From NCBI RefSeq assembly GCF_002160495.1, contig NZ_NFKR01000009.1, positions 31,860 to 95,859 of the forward strand: a DNA stretch of 64,000 nucleotides, given 5' to 3'. The translations under genes and the position numbers were made by a program. Positions 48,859 through 58,700 of this stretch are shown one piece after another. The notes under the pieces are model-generated. The model saw only the letters and a program-made list of their open reading frames with translations, did no database searches and had not been told where the DNA came from. The number at the start of each line of letters is the position of its first letter. The stretch's first letter is position 1. The DNA is from Erysipelatoclostridium sp. An173. Its GTDB lineage: Bacteria; Bacillota_I; Bacilli_A; Erysipelotrichales; Coprobacillaceae.

Positions 48859-49469
48859 TTTACCACCATTATTTGAATCAATTCCACGATTACTAATACC
48901 CCTAAAGCCGCTAATCCTTTTGATTGCACTTTTGGAACTTTAAAATCAACAATAAACAAAATTCCGGTAATCAACATCAATGCACCATAAAGATAATCCA
49001 GACTAAATACAACATAGCGAAGTGCATAAGCCATCGGTAAGATAAATGATGATGTTGTTACTGGTAAACCTTGATAATATTTTCTTTTTTCATTTGTTTC
49101 TTTTTGACGTGTTTCCTCTTGAACATTAAAATAAGCCAATCTAATTACAGCCGCTAAAACATAGAAAATTTCAATTGCTAGCCAGCCAATAGAACTCAAG
49201 CCTACATTATATCCTAAAATTGCCGGGAAAACTCCAAAAGCAACTAAATCACATAAAGAATCTATCTGGATTCCAAAACGTTTTTCCTCTTCTGTACGAT
49301 TTTTCTTACTTCGTGCTACCATTCCATCAAAAGTGTCACAAATCCCACACATTATTAAACAAATAAAAGCCCACTGATACATACCATTAAATGATAAATG
49401 GATTCCTGCCATTGCAAAAACCAGTGATAAATATGTAAGAATAACCGTATAACTATAATATCCGATCAT
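48855..49469 (-). CDS. pssA: CDP-diacylglycerol-serine O-phosphatidyltransferase
   Basis: The 204-residue integral membrane CDP-alcohol phosphotransferase has the DG-x2-AR-x8-G-x3-D-x3-D motif (starting DGMVAR and ending QIDSLCD, with a slightly longer insert) and about six TM helices. With psd it forms the PE pathway. Start follows GGGAGCAGG. Confidence 0.94.
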   Translation of the reverse strand: MIGYYSYTVILTYLSLVFAMAGIHLSFNGMYQWAFICLIMCGICDTFDGMVARSKKNRTEEEKRFGIQIDSLCDLVAFGVFPAILGYNVGLSSIGWLAIEIFYVLAAVIRLAYFNVQEETRQKETNEKRKYYQGLPVTTSSFILPMAYALRYVVFSLDYLYGALMLITGILFIVDFKVPKVQSKGLAALGVLVIVELIQIMVVK

Positions 49470-49505
49470 TTTTCCTGCTCCCTAATAAAAAATTTCAACA
49501 AAAAC

Positions 49506-49514
49506 AGTATAGCA
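49506..49514 (-). promoter_or_regulatory. extended -10 promoter of pssA-psd
   Basis: On the minus strand TG, one base, TATACT (49506-49511), about 37 bp before the pssA ATG. No strong -35. Confidence 0.55.
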
Positions 49515-49741
49515 CATATTTAAATAATACGATACAAAATTAAGCTAAATTTAGGTTTCTATTATATCAAAGTTTAAATCCTAATCAACCAAAAACAGTC
49601 GATTCTACCACATTTTTATTCATATTAAAAAAGAATAGTTACTATTTAAACTCAATTATATTAACCTCAAGGAGTCATTATATCATAAAAAATATCATTT
49701 ACCATCTTAGATAAAAAAATTTTATCGCTAACTTTTCATTA
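49515..49741. other. intergenic, pssA to nrdG
   Basis: About 230 bp of AT-rich sequence with no gene, RNA structure or repeat that I recognise beyond the promoter and terminator listed. Confidence 0.5.
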
Positions 49742-49745
49742 AAAT

Positions 49746-49772
49746 AAGCAGTCTACTTAAAGTAAACTGCTT
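49746..49772 (-). terminator. terminator after nrdG
   Basis: A 12-13 bp stem with one G-U pair (AAGCAGT...ACTGCTT) overlaps the nrdG stop and is followed by ATTTT on the minus strand. Confidence 0.7.
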
Positions 49773-50283
49773 ATCGATAATAACGACTTGGCTGATATAA
49801 TACAACCTTATTTTGTTTAAGCGAAGTTTGAACATCAATAATTCTTTGATTAGATGAACCACGAAATCTAAGTTTTCGATCACTTAAATGATCAACATAT
49901 GGTCCATCAACCAAAACATCGATATAAGGTAAAATCAAAACATCAAATTCTTGAATTTTTTCATATAGAAATGCTGAATATAGCCAAACTGTTCGATCAG
50001 GACATTCCTTTTTTATTCTTTTTAATAAATCAGCAACATCATAGCGATTTTCCTTTTCTAAAGGCTCACCACCTAAGATAGTAACACCATTAATATGGGG
50101 CTGATTAATCAGCTCAATTAACTCATCAGCAATCTGTTGATCAAATTCCTTCCCACCACAAAAATCCCATGTTTCAGGATTAAAGCAGTTTAAACAATGC
50201 TGATGACACCCTTGAACATACAACGAAACTCGAATACCTTCGCCATTAGCTATATCAATTTGTCTTATTTGTGCGTACCTCAC
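49771..50283 (-). CDS. nrdG: anaerobic ribonucleotide reductase activating enzyme NrdG
   Basis: The 170-residue radical SAM activase has CHQHCLNC (CxxxCxxC) followed by NPETWDF, typical of NrdG. It makes the glycyl radical on NrdD. A GTG start with GGAG 7 nt upstream; 2 nt after nrdD. Confidence 0.96.
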   Translation of the reverse strand: MRYAQIRQIDIANGEGIRVSLYVQGCHQHCLNCFNPETWDFCGGKEFDQQIADELIELINQPHINGVTILGGEPLEKENRYDVADLLKRIKKECPDRTVWLYSAFLYEKIQEFDVLILPYIDVLVDGPYVDHLSDRKLRFRGSSNQRIIDVQTSLKQNKVVLYQPSRYYR

Positions 50284-50285
50284 AA

Positions 50286-52448
50286 TTATTCTCCATATAA
50301 ATGATTATCTAAATGAACGAAACGTTCTGCAATTTCCTGAGTTCTTCCTTGATTCCAGAAGTTATCACCTAGATATCCACATGTTCTACGACAAACATTT
50401 AATGTTTTGTGATTTCTATTGCCACAGTTTGGACAATACCATTCACGATTTTCATCTAATAAAATTTCACCGTCAAAACCACATTCTTGACAATAATCTG
50501 ATTTTGTATTAATTTCAGCATATTGAATTGTTTCATACATATAATCTATCAATGCTGATAAGGCATCTAAATTTTGTGACATGTTAGTAACTTCAACATA
50601 ACTGATAGCACCACCAGAAGATAATTTCTGGAATTTAGCTTCTACTTCTAATTTACTAAAGGCGTCAATATGTTCACGAACATTAACATGATATGAATTT
50701 GTTAAATAATCCTTATCAGTTACTCCTGGAACAATTCCAAAACGTTTTTTCAATGCTCTAGCAAAAGTATAAGTAGTTGATTCAGCTGGAGTACCATATA
50801 AACCAAAACCTAAACCAGTTTCTTCTTTCCAGCTATCACAAGCTTCTCTTAAACGTTCCATGATTTTTGTTGCTAATTCATTTCCTTCTTTTGAAGTATG
50901 AGTTTGACCAATTAAAGCAACAACACATTCATATAATCCAATATATCCAAGTGAGATAGTTGAATAACCATTTTCTAATAATTTATCAATTTTTTCTCCA
51001 GATTTTAATCTTGCAAGAGCTCCATAACGCCAATGAATCGGACTTACATCAGCAATTGTTCCTTTTAAGCTTTCATGACGTAATAATAATGCTTCTTTAC
51101 ATAATTCCAATCTTTCATCAAGAATTTTCCAGAAATTATCAAGATTGTGATCTGCAGATAAACCAGCATCAGCTAAGTTTAAAGTAACGACACCTTGGTT
51201 GAAGCGTCCATACCATTTATATTCACCATTTTCATCTTTCCATGGTGATAAAAAGCTACGGCACCCCATACAAGGGAATACTTGACCTTCATAATTTTCA
51301 CGCATGATTTTAGCTGAAATAAAATCAGGCATCATTCTTTTAGCAACACATTTAACAGCTAAATCAGTTAAATAACGATATTTACTGTCTTGAGGAACAT
51401 TATTATCATCTAATACATATAATAGCTTTGGAAAAGCTGGTGTTACATATGCCCCAACTGGGTTTTTCATTCCTACATAGCGTTGTCTAAGTGTTTCTTC
51501 AATTAACATTGCTGTTTCTTCAATATATTCGGGTTCTTCTTTTAAATACATAAAGACAGATAAAAATGGTGCTTGTCCATTAGTTGTTGAAAAAGTATTG
51601 ATTTGATATTGAATTGTTTGAATACCAGCTTTGATTTCATCTTTTAATCTAGATTTAGCTATTTTTTCAATTTGTTCATCGCTATAATCAATACCAATCA
51701 TTTTACCTTCATTGATAACGTTCTTTTTATGTTTTTCATAACTAATTCTTACATATGGTGATAAGTGCGCTAATGAGATTGTTTGCCCACCATATTGCCC
51801 GTTTGCTACTTGTTGGACTATTTGAGTAGCTACCGTACAAGCAGTTTGTAATGATTTTGGTGTTTCAATTAATTTATCATTTATTACTGTACCTTGAGCG
51901 AACATATCTTTTAAATTAACTAAGTCGCAATTATGCATTTTTTGAATATAGTAATCCATATCATGGAAATGAATGATTCCATCATCATGAGCTTGAACGA
52001 TTTTTGGTGGTAATAACAATCTTCGACAATAATCTTTTGAAAACTCACCAGCAATCAAATCTCTTTGAGTAGCTAAAACGGTCGCATCTTTATTAGAATT
52101 CTCTTCCATAGCTTCTTTATTAGTTTGATTTACGATGCCATAAATTTCATTATCGATAGTGTTGGTTTCTCGTTGAAACTCTCTAACTTTTCGATATCCT
52201 TCATAAGCTTTAGCAGTTAAGATCTGCCCTTTTTCAATTAATTTTTCGAACACTTGTCCTTCAATACGATAAATTGAAATATCACCATCGCTATAGCGAT
52301 GCCATTCTTCAATTTCTCTTGCAATATCTTTAGCACATTGTTCATCAATAATTCCACTACCGCATTTCATTGCTTTTAAAATAGCGTTTTCTATTTTTGT
52401 TGCATCAAAATCAACAGTGTGGCCGTTTCTTTTTATTACTCTCATCAT
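50286..52448 (-). CDS. nrdD: anaerobic ribonucleoside-triphosphate reductase NrdD
   Basis: The 720-residue class III reductase makes dNTPs without oxygen. It has an N-terminal ATP-cone (RVIKRNGHTVDFDATKI), the catalytic barrel, a C-terminal zinc site (CQEC..CPNCG) and the glycyl radical motif RRTCGYLGDNFWN. The ATG at 52448 follows AGGAGG. It marks an anaerobic life style. Confidence 0.97.
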   Translation of the reverse strand: MMRVIKRNGHTVDFDATKIENAILKAMKCGSGIIDEQCAKDIAREIEEWHRYSDGDISIYRIEGQVFEKLIEKGQILTAKAYEGYRKVREFQRETNTIDNEIYGIVNQTNKEAMEENSNKDATVLATQRDLIAGEFSKDYCRRLLLPPKIVQAHDDGIIHFHDMDYYIQKMHNCDLVNLKDMFAQGTVINDKLIETPKSLQTACTVATQIVQQVANGQYGGQTISLAHLSPYVRISYEKHKKNVINEGKMIGIDYSDEQIEKIAKSRLKDEIKAGIQTIQYQINTFSTTNGQAPFLSVFMYLKEEPEYIEETAMLIEETLRQRYVGMKNPVGAYVTPAFPKLLYVLDDNNVPQDSKYRYLTDLAVKCVAKRMMPDFISAKIMRENYEGQVFPCMGCRSFLSPWKDENGEYKWYGRFNQGVVTLNLADAGLSADHNLDNFWKILDERLELCKEALLLRHESLKGTIADVSPIHWRYGALARLKSGEKIDKLLENGYSTISLGYIGLYECVVALIGQTHTSKEGNELATKIMERLREACDSWKEETGLGFGLYGTPAESTTYTFARALKKRFGIVPGVTDKDYLTNSYHVNVREHIDAFSKLEVEAKFQKLSSGGAISYVEVTNMSQNLDALSALIDYMYETIQYAEINTKSDYCQECGFDGEILLDENREWYCPNCGNRNHKTLNVCRRTCGYLGDNFWNQGRTQEIAERFVHLDNHLYGE

Positions 52449-52477
52449 GTTCCCTCCTAAAATTACAAATCCTATCT

Positions 52478-52508
52478 TATCATTAAAAAAATCATTTTGA
52501 TAATGATA
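52478..52508 (-). promoter_or_regulatory. inverted repeat in the nrdD leader
   Basis: TATCATTA (52478-52485) and TAATGATA (52501-52508) lie 30-60 bp upstream of the nrdD start, next to a minus-strand -10-like TAAGAT. It could be an operator or a leader hairpin. It does not match the NrdR box. Confidence 0.35.
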
Positions 52509-52693
52509 TGCACCTTTACTTAGAAATTTTTTAACCAAAACTTAATCCAATCTATAACATAAATAAAAAATTTAAACCTCAACAAATCCCAACTATAACA
52601 TATTATCTTGTTTAAATCACTACTTTTTTATATTTAATTTTTCTTACCATCTTAAAGTATATCCTTTTAAAAACAGGTTAAACTAACTTTATA

Positions 52694-52718
52694 AATAATT
52701 AAGTAATACTTAATTATT
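52694..52718. promoter_or_regulatory. 25-bp near-perfect palindrome (operator-like)
   Basis: AATAATTAAGTA (52694-52705), one central base, then its exact complement TACTTAATTATT (52707-52718). It lies in the divergent region between nrdD and the PIG-L gene, 50-75 bp before the latter. Probably a dimeric repressor site; regulator not recognised. Confidence 0.45.
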
Positions 52719-52753
52719 GTTTAGAAACCTTTAATTTCATTAATAACTCACTA

Positions 52754-52762
52754 TGTTAAAAT
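52754..52762 (+). promoter_or_regulatory. extended -10 of a likely leaderless mRNA
   Basis: TG (52754-52755), one base and TAAAAT (52757-52762) put the transcription start about at the A of the ATG (52769). No Shine-Dalgarno precedes that ATG. Confidence 0.5.
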
Positions 52763-52768
52763 AGAATC

Positions 52769-53446
52769 ATGAAAAAATTAATTATTATTATATCTTTAAT
52801 CCTTTTTACTGCTTGTAGCAATACTAATCATAGTAATGCTATTCATCAAGATCTATTCGATCAAATTGATATAAACAGTTATCAAAACATTATGATCGTT
52901 GCCCATCCTGATGATGAAACAATCTGGGGCGGTATGCATCTTATCAAGGATAAATATTTAGTAATCTGTTTAACTAATGGTGACAATAAAACTCGTGCTA
53001 AGGAGTTTAATGATGTAATTAAACAAACTAAGGGTACGGGAATTATTCTTGACTATCCTGATAAAACAAACGGTAAACGGGACGATTGGAAAAACTCACA
53101 AAAAAATATTAAAAACGATCTTAACTATTTGTTACAAAAACAGACATTTTCAAAAATTGTAACTCATAACCCTAGTGGTGAATATGGTCATCAGCATCAT
53201 AAAATGACTAGTTCTATTGTTACAAATATTGCCAAAGAATTAAACAAAACTAATTGTTTATATTATTTTGGAAAATATTACAAAAAAACTAGTCCAATGT
53301 TGTCAATGAAACCTACTTTTAATGAAGAATTGTTGAAACAAAAAAATCAATTACTCTCAATATATTCGTCGCAAGATAAAGTTTGTCAGCATTTACAACA
53401 TATGAATGCATACGAGAATTGGATTAGTTACCAGGAATGGTACTAA
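52769..53446 (+). CDS. PIG-L family deacetylase, lipoprotein
   Basis: The 225-residue protein has a lipoprotein signal peptide (lipobox FTAC, Cys16) and a LmbE/PIG-L domain with zinc motif AHPDDE and the later HxxH in GHQHH. The family removes N-acetyl groups from GlcNAc-type sugars. Being tethered outside suggests action on wall or host glycans. The ATG has no RBS and lies 6 bp after a -10, so leaderless translation is likely. Confidence 0.88.
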   Translation: MKKLIIIISLILFTACSNTNHSNAIHQDLFDQIDINSYQNIMIVAHPDDETIWGGMHLIKDKYLVICLTNGDNKTRAKEFNDVIKQTKGTGIILDYPDKTNGKRDDWKNSQKNIKNDLNYLLQKQTFSKIVTHNPSGEYGHQHHKMTSSIVTNIAKELNKTNCLYYFGKYYKKTSPMLSMKPTFNEELLKQKNQLLSIYSSQDKVCQHLQHMNAYENWISYQEWY

Positions 53447-53499
53447 TCCTTTTTACTTTTACAAAAATATTTACTATACTTATTTAAAGGAGGATTTTT

Positions 53500-54513
53500 A
53501 TGAAGATCGAAAAAATAACTAACAGTCATATTATTCAATCTATCAACAATTCATTTCCTGCTCTTTTTTTAGCTTTAAATCTAGCTTCAATTTGTCTATT
53601 AATAAATAATTTCTCTTCATCTTTACTTGCTAGTAAAATATGTTTGTTGATTATTACTCTCCTACCTTGTTTTATAGCAGTTGTATTAAGTTTCTATCTA
53701 ACTAATAGAATTGAATATTGTCTATTTGCTTTTATCATCTTAATTATCACTAAACAAAACAACATCATTAGTGCCTATCTTATCGCTATAGTATTATATT
53801 ATCTAAACTATATTTTTGAAAAATATTTGCTTAATTATCATTTTATTAAAGATTTACCAAAATTTGTTGAGGATTCAGTTAAAAAGATTATCTTAATATT
53901 AAGCTTTATTGTAATCACTTTTATCGCCTTACAAATCAAAATAAACTTAGATTGGCTATCTTTATTCGATTTACCGATCACTTGTATCCTAATCATTTTT
54001 CTTTACTGCCTGCTTTTTTATTTTGGTTATCATCCAGCTTTATTATTAGCTTTTCTTGGTCCGATTCAATTATTATTTTTAAGCGAAAATATTCAGGCCG
54101 CTTTACTTAATTTACCATTAGAACATTTATTCACTCATGGAACGATGTCAGCTTTTGCAAATATGTCTGGTACTGGGGTTACTATTGGTATTGTCTTATT
54201 ATCAAAAAAATTAGCTCCTAGCAGTTTAAAAGCAGCCTGGTTTGGTGTAAATGAAAATGTTATTTTTGGCTTGCCAGTAACAAAAAACAAAAAAGCTTTT
54301 TTACCATTTGTTATTGGTGGCACGATCCTTGGCAGTTTCCCATTTGCTTTAATGGCATTAGGCTATTTAAACAAGCCTATTTTTGATGCCCCATATCTAG
54401 GTATTTTTATTGAGGGCTTTTTAGTTAACTTTGATTATCGAAGCATCATTGTTAATCTGATCCAAATTGGTGGATCATTACTATTTTGGAAATTTTTATA
54501 TAGGGAGAATTAA
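53500..54513 (+). CDS. EIIC-like membrane protein (PTS cellobiose type), orphan
   Basis: The 337-residue protein has about ten TM helices. Segments SGTGVTIGIVLLSKK and GVNENVIFGLPVTKNKKAFLPFVI resemble the sugar-binding region of lactose/cellobiose EIIC, where the usual form is NEPVIFGLP. It is shorter than typical EIIC (about 420-450) and has no EIIA or EIIB nearby. It is 2 nt before a MalY/PatB gene, a pairing that recalls malX-malY of E. coli. RBS AAAGGAGG. Confidence 0.7.
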   Translation: MKIEKITNSHIIQSINNSFPALFLALNLASICLLINNFSSSLLASKICLLIITLLPCFIAVVLSFYLTNRIEYCLFAFIILIITKQNNIISAYLIAIVLYYLNYIFEKYLLNYHFIKDLPKFVEDSVKKIILILSFIVITFIALQIKINLDWLSLFDLPITCILIIFLYCLLFYFGYHPALLLAFLGPIQLLFLSENIQAALLNLPLEHLFTHGTMSAFANMSGTGVTIGIVLLSKKLAPSSLKAAWFGVNENVIFGLPVTKNKKAFLPFVIGGTILGSFPFALMALGYLNKPIFDAPYLGIFIEGFLVNFDYRSIIVNLIQIGGSLLFWKFLYREN

Positions 54514-54515
54514 AC

Positions 54516-55691
54516 ATGAAATATAACTTTGATCAACTAGTCAATCGAAAAAATACTTACAGCAGCCAATGGGATTATATCGCTGATCGATTTGGTCGTG
54601 ATGATATTTTACCCTTTTCTATCTCGGATACTGATTTTATCATCCCTAAACCAGTTACAAATGCTTTAAAAGAAGCTACCAAAATGGAAATTTTTGGTTA
54701 TACGCGTTGGAATCACGATGACTTTAAAAATGCAATTTGTAATTATTTTAAAAAACATTTTAATACTTTAATTAATCCTGACTGGATCATTTATAGTCCA
54801 TCGGTTATGTATAGTTTATCATTATTAATGTCTTTGCTTACTAACCCAAACGACTATGTTGCGACCTTTTCACCAATGTACCCTGATTTTGAAGATGCGA
54901 TTATTAATCATCATTTACAGCCAGTTCGTATTAAATTAAATAATAATGGCGGTTATTATACCATCGATTTTAAAGCCGTAGAAGACGCTTTTAAAAAATG
55001 TAAAGTCTTTTTACTATGTTCACCTCATAATCCTACTGGACGAGTTTGGGACAAAGATGAATTATTAAAAATAATTGAATTAGCTAAAAAATATGATGTA
55101 AAAATCATCTCTGATGAAATACATATGGACATCGTTTATCATAAAACGCATTATCCAATTGTTTCTTTTTTAGATCAATATTCACAATTATATCTAGTCT
55201 CTTCTGGTTCTAAAACCTACAATTATCCAAGTCTTGGTGGTAGTTATGCTTTTATTAGTGATCCTGAGATTAAAAATAACTTTTTAACAATAACTAAACA
55301 TCGTGATTTTGTAAACTCAGCTAATTATATGGGGATGATGGCATTGATTAGTTCCTACAATGAAGCCAACGATTATCGCCAACAGCTAGTTGCCTACTTA
55401 AATGAAAATATGAACATAATTGAAGAATATATTAATAATAATTGTTCACCATTAAAATTTATCAAACCAGAAGCAACTTACTTGGCCTGGATCGACTGTC
55501 GCCAATTACCATTTAACAGCAAACAGCTACAACATGCCCTAGTAAACATTGGTAAAGTGGGAATTATGCCTGGCAATACTTATTTTGAAGATGGTTATTT
55601 AAGAATGTGCGTTGGCTGTAGTAAAGATAAATTATTAGAAGGCTTAAAGCGATTAAAAATAAGTATTGATTACTTAAACTATAATAAATAA
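54516..55691 (+). CDS. MalY/PatB-type C-S lyase (PLP enzyme)
   Basis: The 391-residue fold-type I aminotransferase relative has PLP lysine in SSGSKTYNYPSL, SPHNPTGRVW and DEIHMD. The family includes cystathionine beta-lyases (PatB) and MalY. It is co-transcribed with the EIIC-like gene (2-nt gap). It probably cleaves a cysteine conjugate to pyruvate, ammonia and a thiol. Confidence 0.9.
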   Translation: MKYNFDQLVNRKNTYSSQWDYIADRFGRDDILPFSISDTDFIIPKPVTNALKEATKMEIFGYTRWNHDDFKNAICNYFKKHFNTLINPDWIIYSPSVMYSLSLLMSLLTNPNDYVATFSPMYPDFEDAIINHHLQPVRIKLNNNGGYYTIDFKAVEDAFKKCKVFLLCSPHNPTGRVWDKDELLKIIELAKKYDVKIISDEIHMDIVYHKTHYPIVSFLDQYSQLYLVSSGSKTYNYPSLGGSYAFISDPEIKNNFLTITKHRDFVNSANYMGMMALISSYNEANDYRQQLVAYLNENMNIIEEYINNNCSPLKFIKPEATYLAWIDCRQLPFNSKQLQHALVNIGKVGIMPGNTYFEDGYLRMCVGCSKDKLLEGLKRLKISIDYLNYNK

Positions 55692-55760
55692 AGCGCTTAC
55701 TTTTATCATTGAAATAAACATGTTAAAATAGCTAAAAATTATATTAATGAGGGGATAGAC

Positions 55761-58700
55761 ATGAAAAAATATTGTGGTAAATGTGGTGCTAAATTAAATA
55801 AGAAGGGATTATGTCCTAATTGTGATAAACAAGCAATAAGTAAATCAAAGCAAAAATTAAAAAAGTACACAATCCGATTTCTAATATCTTTTTTAGTACT
55901 CGTAATATTATTTACGGGAATCACTAGTACTTTAGTTTATTTTGGCATTATTGATTTTCCGATTATTAGTGATGTCATGGAAAAAATGGGCTTAATTGAT
56001 CATAAAAATAATCAAGAAGACGATAGTACATCTAATTTTGTTTGTTTAGATGGTTCTTTTAGTGATGTTGCTATCAAAGATGAAACATCAGCATTAAATG
56101 CTATTAATGATGTTAAAGAACAACTTGGAATTCAGGATGTTCAAGATGAATTAAATAATTGTCAAATAGAAAATATTTTAGAAAATAATTATTATCGTTT
56201 TTATCAAGAATACGATGATATTCCTGTCTATGGCCGAACAGTTACCATTAGTGCTAATAGTCAAGGAGATTGCTTAATGCTATCTGGTAATTATTTAAAC
56301 CTTGGTGATTTAGATACTAGTGTTGACTTTTCTAAAGATGATGCTTTTAATAGTATGAAAGAACAATTTGGAAGTGAAACATTCATTACTAGTGAAGGAT
56401 TAGTTATATATTCTTTAGATAAACAAGAACCCGAAATTGCCTGGAAAATAAATGTTATAAATGAGGACGTCAATGAACAGTGTTTTGTTTCTGCAAAATC
56501 CGGTGATATTCTTGCTGAACTTTCAATGGCTTATGGTGAAGATGTTTCAGGAAATGGTCTTGATATAGATGGTCAAAATCAAAACTTTACAACTGAACAA
56601 ATTGATGGTTCTTATCGAATGCGCGATAATCAAAAAGATATTCGGGTATTTAATGCTAATAACTCAACTCTTGTTCCTGAAATAGTAATCGTTGATGAAA
56701 ACAATAAAATTTATACCTCTAAAGATAAAAAATATTATGATGAAGATAACAACGAAGTAACAATTACCGGTGATAACTATAGTTTCGAAATCAAAGATAA
56801 AGATGGCAAAGTCATTGCTACTAAAGGTGAATATGCAGTTAGATTAACTACTAAAAATATATTCACGACAGTAACCGAAGTAACTTCCAATTCCACAACC
56901 TGGGATAATCCTAAAGCTGTTACTTTGATGTCCCGCGTAAGTACTAATTACGACTTTTGGAAAGAAAACTATAACCGGGTTAGTTTTAATGGCAAAAATG
57001 GTGTGGTTCTTGCCGTTTATGATGATTTTTTAGGAGTAAACTGGTTAGTGGGTGATACTACTAATGCCTATTCATGGGGAGCTAGTCAATTACCTTTGAC
57101 AGTTCTTACCTTTGGTTCTGATAATACTTTAGATTATGATGTTATTTCTCATGAATATACTCATTCAGTGGAACGATGTATCAGCAATCTAAATTATTTA
57201 GGCGAATCAGGAGCTTTAATGGAAGCTTATAGTGATATCTTTGGCGAAATCGTTGAAGATTGGGCCGATGATCGACTTTTTAACGGTACTTGCGATTGGA
57301 TCAATCCATATCGTGATATAGTTGATCCAAATTCTAATGATGATCCTGATAGCTATTTAGGCAAATATTGGGTGGATGTTGTTGACACTAATAATGATAA
57401 AGGTGGTGTTCATACTAATAATACCGTTATTTCTCATGCTGCTTATTTAATGTCTATTGGCATTGAAGATAATTCACAAATATATAGTAGTTTAAGTACT
57501 AAAGATATTGCTGATTTATTTTATAGTGCTATGCCTCATATGAGTTCTAATTGTACATTTCAGCAATTTAAACAAATTATCATAAATTGTGCTTTACAAA
57601 TGTATGAACAAGAAAACCTATCAAATAAACAGGTTTTAACTATCAAAGAAGCTTTTAACCAAGTTGGCTTATCTAGCGAAACAACAACATATACTGTTAC
57701 TGAAAATTTTGATCTTTGTGTTTATGATATCGATAATGAACTTTATGATAATTATTCATTAAAAATCGAGGAAGTAGACATAACAAATCTGCCACAAGGA
57801 CCAAGTGCAAAACCTAATACTAAAGAAGTCGATACAGTAACTATCAGTGATGATAAACCATACTCACTTTCATTAGAACCTGGTATTTATTATTTTACAA
57901 TAACTGATTTAACTGATGATAGCCAGACTCAAAGGTTTTATGTAACTGTTTCTTCTAGTGGCAGTGATACTATAAATGTTATCACCCAATTTAAAAAGGT
58001 AACCGATGATAAAAAACAAACTGATACTACCAATATTCCTGAAAATGCGGTTGAATTTAATGGTCATTATTATTATTTATATGAACTTGATGATATAGAT
58101 AATGGGCAAGAAGCTAGTGTATATTGTAAAAACCAAGGTGGTTATCTTGCAACAATTACATCTGCTCAAGAAAATGAATTTTTATACAATTATCTTACTG
58201 GTCAAGATTTTGAAAGTGCTTATTTTGGTTTATCTGATTATAATCAAGAAGGTAAGTGGGAATGGATAAATGGTGAAGAAGTTTCTTACACCAATTGGCA
58301 TCCTGGTGAACCAAATAGTGAAAATAAAAATGAAGATTATGCTATGTTCTATTATAAATATTCTGATGGAACATGGAATGATGGTGATTTTGGTCATCAA
58401 ACTGTTAATAGTAATGCTGCTTTTATTTGTGAATGGGGTGACTATGAAGGTACAAGCCAAGATAGCACCAATGTAAATGAACGAGAAATAGTCTTAGTTT
58501 TAGATACTTCTAATAGTATGACCGGTTCTCCACTTAGAGAAACAAAAAAAGCTGCTAATAAATTTATTGAAACAGTCTTAAAAGAAGATGCTGGTATCGG
58601 TTTAGTTACATATAATAGTAATGCCAATATAATTTCTGATTTCTCTGTGGATTATGATAATTTAGAAGAAAACGTTGATTCTCTAGATTGTAATGGTAAT

